Below are positions 34,596 through 42,113 of a stretch of DNA of 42,113 nt, one piece after another (position 1 is the stretch's first letter; each line of letters begins with the position of its first letter). The position numbers and the translations under genes are program-made. Source of the DNA: an uncultured Pseudomonadota bacterium (GTDB lineage: Bacteria > Pseudomonadota > Gammaproteobacteria > Steroidobacterales > Steroidobacteraceae). The DNA is taken from contig CADEFJ010000017.1 in NCBI GenBank assembly GCA_902826575.1, forward strand, positions 1-42,113. The letters run 5' to 3'. The notes below the pieces were generated by a model. The model ran no database searches, had not been told where the DNA came from, and saw only the letters and a program-made list of their open reading frames with translations.

Positions 34596-35749
34596 CCGAT
34601 CAGCTCGCCGAAAACACACGTGCCGTGCGTGCCGGCCTCGAAACCGACGACGCCACGGGCGCAGTCGTGCCGCCCATACATCTGACGTCGACCTTTGCCT
34701 TCCGCGGCTTTGGTGACAAGCGCGAGTATGACTACACGCGCTCGGGCAATCCGACGCGCGATCTGCTGGCCAACGCGCTGGCGGACCTGGAAGGCGGCGC
34801 GGGGGCGGTCATCACGGCAACCGGCATGGCGGCAATCACCGTCGTGGGCCACCTGCTGCCCGCCGGCGCCCGGATCGTCGCGCCGCACGATTGCTACGGC
34901 GGCAGCTTCCGCCTGTTCACGGCGTGGCAGCGGCGCGGCGAGCTGTCGGTCGACTTCGTCGATTTCGGCAACGCCGCCGCGGTCGACGCCGCGCTCGCCA
35001 CGCCCCATGCGATGCTATGGATCGAGACACCGAGCAATCCACTGCTGCGCATCTCGGATATCGCGCAGCTGGCGGCGCGCGGCAAGCGCGCCGGCGCGCT
35101 GGTGGTCGTCGACAACACTTTCCTCTCGCCGGCCTGGCAGCAGCCGCTCGCGCTCGGGGCCGATCTCGTCGTGCATTCGACGACCAAGTACATCAACGGC
35201 CACAGCGATGTGGTCGGCGGAGCCGTGATCGCGAGCACGGCCGAACTCGCGCAGCAGATCGGCTGGTGGGCCAACTGCCTCGGACTGACCGGCTCGCCGT
35301 TCGACAGCTTCCTCACGCTGCGCGGCCTGCGCACCCTGCACGCACGTCTCGCGGTGCACGAGCGCAACGCGCAGGGACTCGCCGAATGGCTGGTGGAGCA
35401 ACCGGGGATCGCGAAGGTGTACTACCCGGGACTTGCGACGCACCCCGGCCACGCCATCGCCCGGCGCCAGCAGCGCGGCTACGGCGCCATCGTGACGCTC
35501 GAACTCGAGGGCGGCTCCGAGGCCGTGAAAAAGTTCGTCGACAGTCTCGAGCTGTTCTCGCTCGCCGAGTCGCTCGGCGGCGTCGAAAGCCTGATCGCGC
35601 ATCCGGCCACGATGACGCACGCGGCCATGGACCCGGACGCGCGCGCCGCGGCGGGCCTGGTCGATGGCTTGCTGCGACTGTCGGTAGGCATCGAACATCT
35701 TGCGGACCTGCGCAATGACCTGGCGCGGGCGCTGGCTCGATGCGCTTAG
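34592..35749 (+). CDS. metB: Cystathionine gamma-synthase / O-succinylhomoserine (thiol)-lyase
   Basis: 385 aa PLP enzyme of the Cys/Met metabolism family. Signature parts: YDYTRSGNPTRDLLANALADLE, ATGMAAI, WIETPSNPLLRISDI, VVDNTFLSP and the PLP lysine Lys199 in HSTTKYINGHSDVVGG, then SLGGVESLIAHPATMTHA. It joins the activated homoserine from MetX with cysteine (or sulfide). Translationally coupled to metX (GTGA), so controlled by the same riboswitch. Whether it favours cysteine or sulfide cannot be read directly. Its stop codon lies in the left arm of an inverted repeat. Confidence 0.92.
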   Translation: MTDQLAENTRAVRAGLETDDATGAVVPPIHLTSTFAFRGFGDKREYDYTRSGNPTRDLLANALADLEGGAGAVITATGMAAITVVGHLLPAGARIVAPHDCYGGSFRLFTAWQRRGELSVDFVDFGNAAAVDAALATPHAMLWIETPSNPLLRISDIAQLAARGKRAGALVVVDNTFLSPAWQQPLALGADLVVHSTTKYINGHSDVVGGAVIASTAELAQQIGWWANCLGLTGSPFDSFLTLRGLRTLHARLAVHERNAQGLAEWLVEQPGIAKVYYPGLATHPGHAIARRQQRGYGAIVTLELEGGSEAVKKFVDSLELFSLAESLGGVESLIAHPATMTHAAMDPDARAAAGLVDGLLRLSVGIEHLADLRNDLARALARCA

Positions 35750-35954
35750 AGCGAACAGCTTGCAGCGAACAGCTTACAGCCAGAGGCACACCCCGGCGTG
35801 GCGCGTGCCTGCCGTCCTCTCAGGTAATGGGGACTGCCGGAAAGTCTGGGTGGTTCGCTCGGCCTCCAAAGTCCCAGGCCACTGCATGAACGTACTTGAG
35901 GCACGCCTCCGCGCCTCTGGCAGCAATCTGTTCGCTGCCCGCCGTTCGCCGCAA
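35746..35954. repeat. Imperfect inverted-repeat element filling the metB-leuB gap
   Basis: The inner 26 bases of the arms, 35762-35787 and the complement of 35913-35938, align without gaps with only three mismatches (shared core GCAGCGAACAG...GCCAGAGGC). The match continues outward to 42 bases per arm (35746-35787 and 35913-35954) with about nine mismatches in all. The left arm also holds a tandem repeat of GCGAACAGCTT (35751-35761, 35765-35775). Between the arms are about 125 bp, with another inverted pair (GGGACT at 35830-35835, AGTCCC at 35870-35875). There is no reading frame. It could be a MITE/REP-like mobile relic or a long hairpin that ends both convergent transcripts. Confidence 0.6.
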
Positions 35955-35958
35955 AGTC

Positions 35959-37029
35959 CTAGCGCGGGTCGCGGAGCGCATCCAGCACCCGCTGGCCCAT
36001 TTCCCGCGTCGTAAGCGCCTTCTCGCCCGGGCCGAGGATGTCGGCTGTGCGGGCGCCGTCCGTGAGCGCAGTGCTCACCGCCGCCTCGATCGCAACGGCC
36101 TCCGCCTCGAGGCCCAACGAATGGCGCAGCAGCAGTGCCGCCGACAGGATCGTGCCGATCGGGTTGGCAATGCCACGCCCCGCAATGTCAGGTGCCGAGC
36201 CGTGGATCGGTTCGTAGAGGCCACGGCTTGCGGCGCCCAGCGAGGCCGACGGCAGCACGCCGAGTGAGCCGGCCAGCATCGAGGCCTCGTCCGTGAGGAT
36301 GTCGCCGAACATGTTCTCGGTCAGCAGCACGTCGAAGTCGCGTGGCCGGCGGATCAGGTGCATTGCAGCGGCGTCGACCAGCATGTGCTCGAGCGCTATG
36401 TCGGGGAATTCCTCCGCCACCACGCGTGTCGCCACCGCGCGCCACAGGCGCGAGGTCTCGAGTACGTTCGATTTGTCGATCGACACGATGCGCTTGCGCC
36501 GCGCGCGGGCGAGGGCGCCCGCCGTTCGCGTGATGCGCTCGACCTCGGTCACCGAATAAGTGCACACGTCGGTCGCTTCGGTTTCCGAGCGGCGCTTCTC
36601 GCCGAAGTAGATGCCGCCAGTGAGTTCGCGTACGAAAATGAAGTCCACCCCGTCGACGACGCCGGCCTTGAGCGGCGAAGCATTGCGCAGCGCTGCATGC
36701 ACGGTCACCGGGCGCAGGTTGGCATAGACGCCAAGTTCGCGCCGCAGGCGCAGCAGCGCGGTTTCAGGGCGCAGCTGCGCGTCGGGCGAGCTCCACCGGG
36801 GTCCGCCGATGGCGCCGAGCAGGACCGCATCGGCACCGCGGCACAGCTCGAGTGTGGCGGGCGGCAGGCCGTCACCGTGGGCATCGATGGCGGCCCCGCC
36901 GAACAGCGCGGGCGTCAGCGCCAGCTCATGGCCATGGCGCTGCGCCACGGCCTGCAGCACGCGCACGGCTTCGGCGACGACTTCGGGACCGATCCCGTCG
37001 CCGCCAAGGACGGCAATCCGTGCCTTCAT
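35959..37029 (-). CDS. leuB: 3-isopropylmalate dehydrogenase
   Basis: 356 aa NAD-dependent beta-decarboxylating dehydrogenase of leucine synthesis. Family markers: [71 protein letters not shown] and [19 protein letters not shown]. Last gene of the ilvC-leu operon; its ATG overlaps the leuD stop (ATGA). Confidence 0.97.
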   Translation of the reverse strand: MKARIAVLGGDGIGPEVVAEAVRVLQAVAQRHGHELALTPALFGGAAIDAHGDGLPPATLELCRGADAVLLGAIGGPRWSSPDAQLRPETALLRLRRELGVYANLRPVTVHAALRNASPLKAGVVDGVDFIFVRELTGGIYFGEKRRSETEATDVCTYSVTEVERITRTAGALARARRKRIVSIDKSNVLETSRLWRAVATRVVAEEFPDIALEHMLVDAAAMHLIRRPRDFDVLLTENMFGDILTDEASMLAGSLGVLPSASLGAASRGLYEPIHGSAPDIAGRGIANPIGTILSAALLLRHSLGLEAEAVAIEAAVSTALTDGARTADILGPGEKALTTREMGQRVLDALRDPR

Positions 37030-37601
37030 GCGCGCGCGCGCTCGTAAGCGGCGATGGCGCTCTCTTGCGACTGCAGGTAACCGAGTTCATCGACGCCATT
37101 CATGAGGCAATAGCGCGAGAATGCGTCGATCGGGAAGCGCACCGCGACGCCGGTTGGCAGCGCGAGGGTGCAGGACTCGAGGTCGACTGTGACTTGGGCG
37201 CCAGGGTTCGCGAGCAGCCATTGGTGGGTCGTTTCGTCGACGATCACCGGCAGCAGGCCGTTCTTGAGCGAGTTGCTGCGAAAGATGTCGGCGATCTCGG
37301 TGCTGACGACGGCGCGAAAGCCGTAGTCGAGCAGCGCCCAGGGCGCATGCTCACGGGATGAACCGCAGCCGATGTTGCGGCCCGCGACGAGTACCTCACA
37401 GCCCTGCGCGGCAGGCTGGTTCAGCACGAAGTCAGGCTTGGGCTGGCCGCTCGCGTCGTAGCGCCAGTCCGCGAACAACTGCTTCCCGAGCCCTTGCTTG
37501 GTGGTGGTCGTCAGGAAGCGGCCGGGGATGATCTGGTCTGTGTCGATGTTGCTCGAAGGCATCACGACGGTGCGCGAGTGGATCTTCTTGATGGGTGTCA
37601 T
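37026..37601 (-). CDS. leuD: 3-isopropylmalate dehydratase, small subunit
   Basis: 191 aa swivelling-domain subunit of the aconitase family. It starts [28 protein letters not shown] and shows [21 protein letters not shown] and [12 protein letters not shown]. It works with LeuC to isomerise 2- to 3-isopropylmalate. Two ATGs are possible: 37601, which has GGAGG ten bases upstream and is used here, and 37610, which overlaps the leuC stop (ATGA) but sits only one base from the same GGAGG. Confidence 0.95.
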   Translation of the reverse strand: MTPIKKIHSRTVVMPSSNIDTDQIIPGRFLTTTTKQGLGKQLFADWRYDASGQPKPDFVLNQPAAQGCEVLVAGRNIGCGSSREHAPWALLDYGFRAVVSTEIADIFRSNSLKNGLLPVIVDETTHQWLLANPGAQVTVDLESCTLALPTGVAVRFPIDAFSRYCLMNGVDELGYLQSQESAIAAYERARA

Positions 37602-37606
37602 GTCGG

Positions 37607-39016
37607 TCATCCCTCCAGCACGTCGCGCGGGTCGGTGACGCGGCCACGGATCGCGGAGGCCGCGGCGGTCAGCGGGCTGGCGAGCAGCGTGCGGGCGCCG
37701 ACGCCCTGTCGACCTTCGAAATTGCGATTGCTGGTGCTGACCGAGTACTCGCCCTTCGGCACCGTGTCGCCGTTCATGCCGAGGCACATCGAACAACCGG
37801 ACTCGCGCCAATCAGCGCCGGCGTCGATGAAGATGCGATCGAGGCCTTCCTGTTCCGCTTCGCGCCGCACCTGCTGCGAGCCCGGCACGATGAGCAGGTG
37901 CACGCCCTTGGCGACCTTGTGGCCGCGCAGCACCTCGGCCGCGGCGCGCAGGTCGCTGATGCGGCCATTGGTGCAGCTGCCGAGGAACACGACGTTCACC
38001 GGCTGGCCCTTGATCGGCTCGCCGGCGGTGAGGCCCATGTAGGCGAGGGCCTTATCGAACACCGGATCGCCGGCGCGCGACGGGATCGCGGCCGATATCG
38101 GCACCACCATGCCGGGGTTCGTGCCGTAGGTGATCATCGGCTCGAGGGTGGCCGCGTCGATATCGACGTTCATATCGAAGCGCGCGCCCGCATCGGTAGG
38201 CAGCGCACGCCAGTCGGCGAGGGCCGCATCCCAGGCTGCGCCCTGCGGCGCGCGCGGCTTGCCCGACAGGTACCCGAAAGTGGTCTCGTCAGGCGCGATC
38301 ATGCCGGCCCGCGCACCGGCCTCGATCGACATGTTGCACACGGTCATGCGTGCTTCCATGTCCATCGCGCGGATCGCCGCGCCGCGATACTCGATCACAT
38401 GCCCGGTGCCACCGGCGACGCCGATCTTGCCGATGATGGCGAGGATCAGGTCCTTGGCCGTGACGCCCGGGGCGAGCCGGTTCGCGATCTCGATCGCGAG
38501 TGTCTTCGGGCGGCGTTGCAGCAGGCACTGGGTGGCGAGCACGTGGCCGACCTCGGTGCTGCCGATGCCGAAGGCGAGGGCGCCGAATGCGCCGTGCGTG
38601 CTCGTGTGGCTGTCGCCGCAAACGATCGTCTTGCCGGGCTGCGTGAGGCCGAGCTCCGGGCCGATGATGTGCACGATGCCGCGCCGCTGGTCCTGCAGGC
38701 CGAGCAGTTCGATGCCGAACTCGGCGCAGTTCTTCTCGAGCTGGCGCACCTGGTTCGCAGCCGACGCGATGGTGATCGGCTCACCGCCGAACACCTGGCT
38801 GGTGCGGGTAGGGGTTGAGTGATCCATCGTCGCCAGAGTGAGATCGGGCCGGCGCACCTTGAGGCCGCGCTCGCGCAGCAACTGGAACGCCTGCGGCGAA
38901 GTGACCTCATGGGTGAGGTGCAGGTCGATGAAGAGCACGGCCGGCGTATCCGCAGTCTCTGGCACCACCACATGGCGGTCCCAGACTTTCTCGAACATGG
39001 TCTTGGGCGAAGTCAC
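37607..39016 (-). CDS. leuC: 3-isopropylmalate dehydratase, large subunit
   Basis: 469 aa [4Fe-4S] aconitase-family enzyme. The cluster cysteines are visible in [13 protein letters not shown] and [13 protein letters not shown]; other markers are [21 protein letters not shown] and [22 protein letters not shown] at 39016 is chosen because it has GAGGA upstream (about ten bases), whereas the ATG at 38998 has no ribosome binding site. It lies 26 bp behind leuA and is coupled to leuD. Confidence 0.96.
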   Translation of the reverse strand: MTSPKTMFEKVWDRHVVVPETADTPAVLFIDLHLTHEVTSPQAFQLLRERGLKVRRPDLTLATMDHSTPTRTSQVFGGEPITIASAANQVRQLEKNCAEFGIELLGLQDQRRGIVHIIGPELGLTQPGKTIVCGDSHTSTHGAFGALAFGIGSTEVGHVLATQCLLQRRPKTLAIEIANRLAPGVTAKDLILAIIGKIGVAGGTGHVIEYRGAAIRAMDMEARMTVCNMSIEAGARAGMIAPDETTFGYLSGKPRAPQGAAWDAALADWRALPTDAGARFDMNVDIDAATLEPMITYGTNPGMVVPISAAIPSRAGDPVFDKALAYMGLTAGEPIKGQPVNVVFLGSCTNGRISDLRAAAEVLRGHKVAKGVHLLIVPGSQQVRREAEQEGLDRIFIDAGADWRESGCSMCLGMNGDTVPKGEYSVSTSNRNFEGRQGVGARTLLASPLTAAASAIRGRVTDPRDVLEG

Positions 39017-39042
39017 GCTATTGGATCCTCAGCTGGATTGCA

Positions 39043-40626
39043 TTACACGGCGGCCTGGGCAATTCGCGCAGAACCGGAGCGCTCGTCGCGGGCGCGCGCG
39101 CCGGCCCTCTGGGAGAGCTCGATGCGGTTCACCACTTCGAGGAAGGCGCGCGCGCTCGATTCGACGATGTCGGTGCTCACGCTCGAGCCGCGATACGTGC
39201 GCTGATTGTACTCCACGTAGACGATCGCCTCGCCCTGCGCGTCCTCGCCGGCCGAGACACTGCGCAGCTCGAATTTGCGCAGCGCGGCGTCGATGCCGGT
39301 CGCGGTCTCGATCGCCTTGATCGCCGCGTCCACCGGGCCGTCGCCGGTCACGCTCTGTTCGGCCGTGCGGCCATCCGCGTGGTTCAGCTTCACCCTGGCG
39401 CGTGCCGGGGCACCGGTACCGGCCTCGATACGCAGGTCGACGAGTGTCCACGGTCCGGCCGCCGTCCCTTCGGCACGCAGCACCAGTGCCTCGATGTCGC
39501 CATCGAACAGTTCCTTCTTCTTGTCGGCGAGTGCCTTGAATTCCGCGAACACGCGATTCAGCTCCAGCTCGTCGAGCTCGAAGCCGAGCTGCTGCACGCG
39601 TTCGCGGAATGCGTGCCGACCGCTGTGCTTGCCCAGCACCAGGCTCGAGCGCGACAGGCCCACTGATTCGGGGCGCATGATCTCGTAGGTCGAGTGGTGT
39701 TTCAGCATGCCGTGCTGGTGAATGCCTGATTCGTGCGCGAAAGCGTTCTCGCCGACAATGGCCTTGTTGCGCGGTATCGGCATGCCGACGATATTCGACA
39801 GCAGGCGCGAGGTCGGATAGAGGCGAGTGGTCTGGATGCCGGTGCGCAGATTGAAGAAGGCCTCGCGTGTTTTCAGCGCCATGACCACTTCCTCGAGTGA
39901 GCAGTTGCCAGCGCGCTCGCCGATGCCGTTCACCGTGCATTCGATCTGGCGCGCGCCCGCCATGACCGCGGTCAGGCTGTTGGCGACCGCCATGCCGAGA
40001 TCGTCGTGGCAGTGCACCGATAGCCGCGCGCGCTCGATGCCACGCACGTTGGCGCGCAGGTAGCGAAACAGCTCGCCGAACTCGTCCGGCACGGTGTAGC
40101 CGACCGTGTCGGGGATGTTCACGGTCGTCGCGCCCGCATCGATCACCGCCTGCACGACCTGGGCGAGGAACTCGAGCTCCGTGCGCGAGGCATCCTCGGG
40201 CGAAAACTCGACGTCGTCGCAGAACTCCCGTGCCGTCTTCACCCCTTCGACCGCACTGCGGATGATTTCCTCCTTGGCCATGTTGAGCTTGTGTTCGCGA
40301 TGGATCGCGCTCGTTGCGAGGAAGACGTGGATGCGCCGGCGTTGCGCAGGCGCCAGCGCCTGCGCAACGGCCTCGATGTCGGCCCGATTGCAGCGCGCGA
40401 GGCCGCAGATGATCGGTCCCTGCACCTCGCTCGCGATCGCGTTGACTGCCTCCCAGTCGCCGCGCGACGCGGCGGGAAATCCCGCCTCGATGACATCGAC
40501 CCCGAGTTCCGCAAGCGCGCGCGCAATGCGAAGTTTCTCCGGCTGGGTCATGCTGCATCCGGGCGACTGCTCGCCGTCACGCAGCGTGGTATCGAATATC
40601 AGGACCTGGTCGGGGTTCGATGTCAC
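39043..40626 (-). CDS. leuA: 2-isopropylmalate synthase
   Basis: 527 aa, the committed enzyme of leucine synthesis. The catalytic DRE-TIM barrel (about 1-320) has [28 protein letters not shown] (metal-binding His pair) and [19 protein letters not shown]; the C-terminal regulatory domain (about 390-510) has the usual [13 protein letters not shown] and typically binds leucine for feedback control. GTG at 40626 is favoured by GGAG six to seven bases upstream; a TTG four codons earlier lies inside that ribosome binding site. Separated from ilvC by 37 bp without an obvious promoter. Confidence 0.95.
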   Translation of the reverse strand: MTSNPDQVLIFDTTLRDGEQSPGCSMTQPEKLRIARALAELGVDVIEAGFPAASRGDWEAVNAIASEVQGPIICGLARCNRADIEAVAQALAPAQRRRIHVFLATSAIHREHKLNMAKEEIIRSAVEGVKTAREFCDDVEFSPEDASRTELEFLAQVVQAVIDAGATTVNIPDTVGYTVPDEFGELFRYLRANVRGIERARLSVHCHDDLGMAVANSLTAVMAGARQIECTVNGIGERAGNCSLEEVVMALKTREAFFNLRTGIQTTRLYPTSRLLSNIVGMPIPRNKAIVGENAFAHESGIHQHGMLKHHSTYEIMRPESVGLSRSSLVLGKHSGRHAFRERVQQLGFELDELELNRVFAEFKALADKKKELFDGDIEALVLRAEGTAAGPWTLVDLRIEAGTGAPARARVKLNHADGRTAEQSVTGDGPVDAAIKAIETATGIDAALRKFELRSVSAGEDAQGEAIVYVEYNQRTYRGSSVSTDIVESSARAFLEVVNRIELSQRAGARARDERSGSARIAQAAV

Positions 40627-40663
40627 GGGATTCTCCAATACGGGTCAACGGGCGCAGCGCGCC

Positions 40664-41659
40664 TCAGGCACGTTCATCGGACAGCCACGGCATGCGCTCG
40701 CGCAGCGCGGCGCCCACTTTCTCGATCTTGTGGTTCATGTCCTTCTTCATCAGCCGGTCGTATTTCTTGCGACCGCGGTTGTTCTCGCTGATCCACTGGC
40801 GCGCAAACTTGCCCTGCTGGATTTCCTTCAGGATCTTGCGCATTTCCCTTTTCGTGGCCGCATTGACCACGCGCGGTCCGCGGGTCAGGTCGCCGTACTT
40901 GGCGGTCTCGCTGATGAACTTGTGCATCTTCGCGAGCCCGCCTTCGTGCAGCAGGTCGACGATCAGCTTCAGTTCGTGCAGGCACTCGTAGTAGGCCACC
41001 TCGGGCTGGTAGCCGGCTTCCACCAGCGTCTCGAAGCCCTTCACCACCAGTTCCGTGGTGCCGCCGCAGAGCACGGCCTGTTCGCCGAACAGATCCGTCT
41101 CGGTCTCTTCCGCGAAGGTGGTGGTCAGCACGCCGCCACGGGTGCCGCCGATACCGTGCGCGTAGGCGAGGGCATTGGCCTTGGCATTGCGGCTCACGTC
41201 CTGATAGACGGCCAGCAGGCACGGCACGCCGCGACCCTGTTCGTACTGGCGGCGCACCAGGCCACCCGGGCCCTTGGGCGCGATCAGCACCACGTCCAGG
41301 TCCTTGCGCGGCTTGATCAGCTTGAAATGGATGTTGAAGCCGTGGGCGAACAGCAGGGTGGCGCCCTTTTCAATGTTGGCCACGACTTCCTTGTACAGAT
41401 CCTTCTGCGTCAGGTCCGGCGTCAGAAACGCGATCAGCGCAGCGCCTTTCACGGCTTCGGCCGGCGCAGCTACCGCCAGGCCGTCTTTCTTGGCCTTGGC
41501 CCAGCTCTCGCCCGACTTGCGCACGCCCACCACCACGTCGAAACCACTGTCCTTGAGGTTCAAGGCGTGGGCGCGGCCCTGGCTGCCGTAACCGAGGACC
41601 GCAATCTTGGCGCCCTTGAGGGCCTTCTTGCTGACGTCCTTCTGCGAATAGATCTGCAT
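40664..41659 (-). CDS. ilvC: Ketol-acid reductoisomerase (class I)
   Basis: 331 aa, short class I type. NADP(H)-binding [17 protein letters not shown] at residues about 25-41, then [37 protein letters not shown] and the knotted C-terminal part with [19 protein letters not shown]. It acts in isoleucine and valine synthesis and also supplies the leucine precursor. The ATG at 41659 has AGGAG five bases upstream. First gene of the ilvC-leuACDB operon, behind a leader with an intrinsic-type terminator. Confidence 0.97.
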   Translation of the reverse strand: MQIYSQKDVSKKALKGAKIAVLGYGSQGRAHALNLKDSGFDVVVGVRKSGESWAKAKKDGLAVAAPAEAVKGAALIAFLTPDLTQKDLYKEVVANIEKGATLLFAHGFNIHFKLIKPRKDLDVVLIAPKGPGGLVRRQYEQGRGVPCLLAVYQDVSRNAKANALAYAHGIGGTRGGVLTTTFAEETETDLFGEQAVLCGGTTELVVKGFETLVEAGYQPEVAYYECLHELKLIVDLLHEGGLAKMHKFISETAKYGDLTRGPRVVNAATKREMRKILKEIQQGKFARQWISENNRGRKKYDRLMKKDMNHKIEKVGAALRERMPWLSDERA

Positions 41660-41684
41660 TTGCGCTCCTGAAGCGTTGCTTTGT

Positions 41685-41729
41685 ATGAAAATGAAAGAAC
41701 CCCGCGCGGTCGAAGCCGGTGCGGGGTTC
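41685..41729 (-). terminator. Attenuator-like terminator in the ilvC leader
   Basis: In the RNA, GAACCCCGC (41729-41721) pairs with GCGGGGTTC (41705-41697), a 9-bp stem around a 15-nt loop, followed at once by TTTCATTTTCAT. It ends about 25 bases before the ilvC ATG. A terminator between promoter and first gene is the hallmark of attenuation. Confidence 0.7.
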
Positions 41730-41763
41730 CTTTGATGGGAATCTTGGCCCTGTGCGGGCGCCC

Positions 41764-41801
41764 GTTCTTGACCCGATCGACGCGGGTCGTCGGACCCGCG
41801 C
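41764..41801 (-). promoter_or_regulatory. Competing hairpins in the ilvC leader
   Basis: On the minus strand CGCGGGTC and GACCCGCG (8 bp, loop CGAC; about 41782-41801) form one hairpin, while the second strand can instead pair with a later CGGGTC (about 41771-41776). Such mutually exclusive stems before a terminator suggest a switching leader. No leader peptide rich in Leu, Ile or Val with a normal start codon was found. Confidence 0.4.
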
Positions 41802-41881
41802 TCCAGTCGCAGCGGCGGACTTGCATGAAGCGGCGGCGAACCAGGGTGTGAGGGAGCAGGACGCCCTAATAAATCAGGCGG

Positions 41882-41911
41882 ATAGCACCATACGGCCCCG
41901 CGGCTTGTCAA
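41882..41911 (-). promoter_or_regulatory. Promoter of the ilvC-leuACDB operon
   Basis: Minus-strand TTGACA (41906-41911), a perfect -35, and TGCTAT (41882-41887) with an 18-bp spacer. The transcript would start near 41875 and have a leader of roughly 215 nt that contains the competing stems and the terminator. Confidence 0.55.
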
Positions 41912-42020
41912 CCCCGCAAACCGGCTCGCCGCGGCATCGCGGCCGGCTTGCCGCGGCACGGCAGCCTGCGGCGCGCCAAGCCGCTACACTGTCGCTTCCG
42001 CCTCCAGCTTGACGCCCGCC

Positions 42021-42113
42021 ATGTTCTTCACCGATGACCGCGCCGACTCCGTACCCATTCACTTGGTTTACGAGGACGACTTCGACGCCTGGCGCGGCGC
42101 GCAGCCCGCGGCC
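42021..42113 (+). CDS. N-terminal fragment, probable leucyl aminopeptidase (M17 family)
   Basis: Only 31 codons are inside the window and the frame is open to the end. The peptide (MFFTDDRADSVPIHLVYEDD then FDAWRGAQPAA) resembles the start of M17 leucyl aminopeptidases, where a VPIHL strand is followed by an AW-AQPA helix. None of the catalytic metal ligands is in the window, so the call is tentative. A TACACT hexamer at 41985-41990 may be its -10. The gene diverges from the ilvC operon; the 361 bp between the two starts hold the ilvC leader and promoter and this short upstream region. Confidence 0.5.
   Translation, partial: MFFTDDRADSVPIHLVYEDDFDAWRGAQPAA

Noticed and set aside
40106-41671. 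Plus-strand open frame of about 521 codons opposite leuA and ilvC
   Set aside because: Composition and position show a shadow; ilvC and leuA are unmistakable on the minus strand.
41560-41826. 88-codon minus-strand frame across the ilvC leader
   Set aside because: It runs through the terminator stem into ilvC in another frame and has no family features.
41875-41892. Mini-ORF MVLSA on the minus strand as an ilvC leader peptide
   Set aside because: It lies within the -10 region of the best promoter, so it would not be transcribed, and it is too short for a convincing attenuator peptide.

Overview
The window is about 42 kb of high-GC chromosome with tightly packed genes, many joined by ATGA or GTGA stop/start overlaps. 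It looks like ordinary core genome of a gammaproteobacterium close to the Xanthomonadales/Steroidobacterales. The reasons are the fused aspartate kinase-diaminopimelate decarboxylase, a histidine operon headed by a TrpR-family regulator, and bifunctional HisB and HisIE. I cannot name a species. I see no tRNA, rRNA, CRISPR array, insertion sequence or phage gene.

Left third (1-22 kb): the window opens on the end of a GDT1/UPF0016-type exporter gene and an unrecognised membrane protein. Then comes a leftward six-gene operon for a membrane complex related to hydrogenase-4 (hyfB-C-E-F-G-I order) with an SRAP (YedK-like) gene behind it. Its large subunit has lost three of the four cysteines that hold the NiFe site, and the electron-entry subunits HyfA and HyfH are absent, so it is probably an energy-converting hydrogenase-related complex and not a hydrogenase. 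Next are a lipoprotein amidohydrolase, a cysQ-RND pump pair, an L,D-transpeptidase, a rightward DASS transporter / flavin reductase / histidine phosphatase / lipocalin-like operon, a large leftward spermidine-synthase-like membrane fusion, and a SAM hydroxide adenosyltransferase.

Middle and right (23-42 kb): amino-acid biosynthesis. A PA3496-like small gene and the fused lysine gene run rightward. The complete his operon (regulator-hisG-D-C-B-H-A-F-IE) runs leftward from 33.2 to 25.9 kb behind a perfect palindrome that is a likely repressor operator; its hisF appears to start at ATA. Divergent from it is a SAM-I riboswitch with its own promoter, followed by metX and a cystathionine gamma-synthase gene. 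After an imperfect inverted-repeat element comes the leftward ilvC-leuA-leuC-leuD-leuB operon, with a promoter and an attenuator-like terminator in front of ilvC. The window ends in the first codons of a probable leucyl aminopeptidase.

Together the right half supplies Lys/Thr/Met precursors, His, Met and Leu/Ile/Val. Each branch shows its own control: a putative operator for his, an aptamer for met, and a leader terminator for ilv/leu. The most unusual observations are the NiFe-less Hyf-like complex, the ATA start of hisF, the SAM-I leader with a hairpin over the metX start, and the 209-bp inverted-repeat element.
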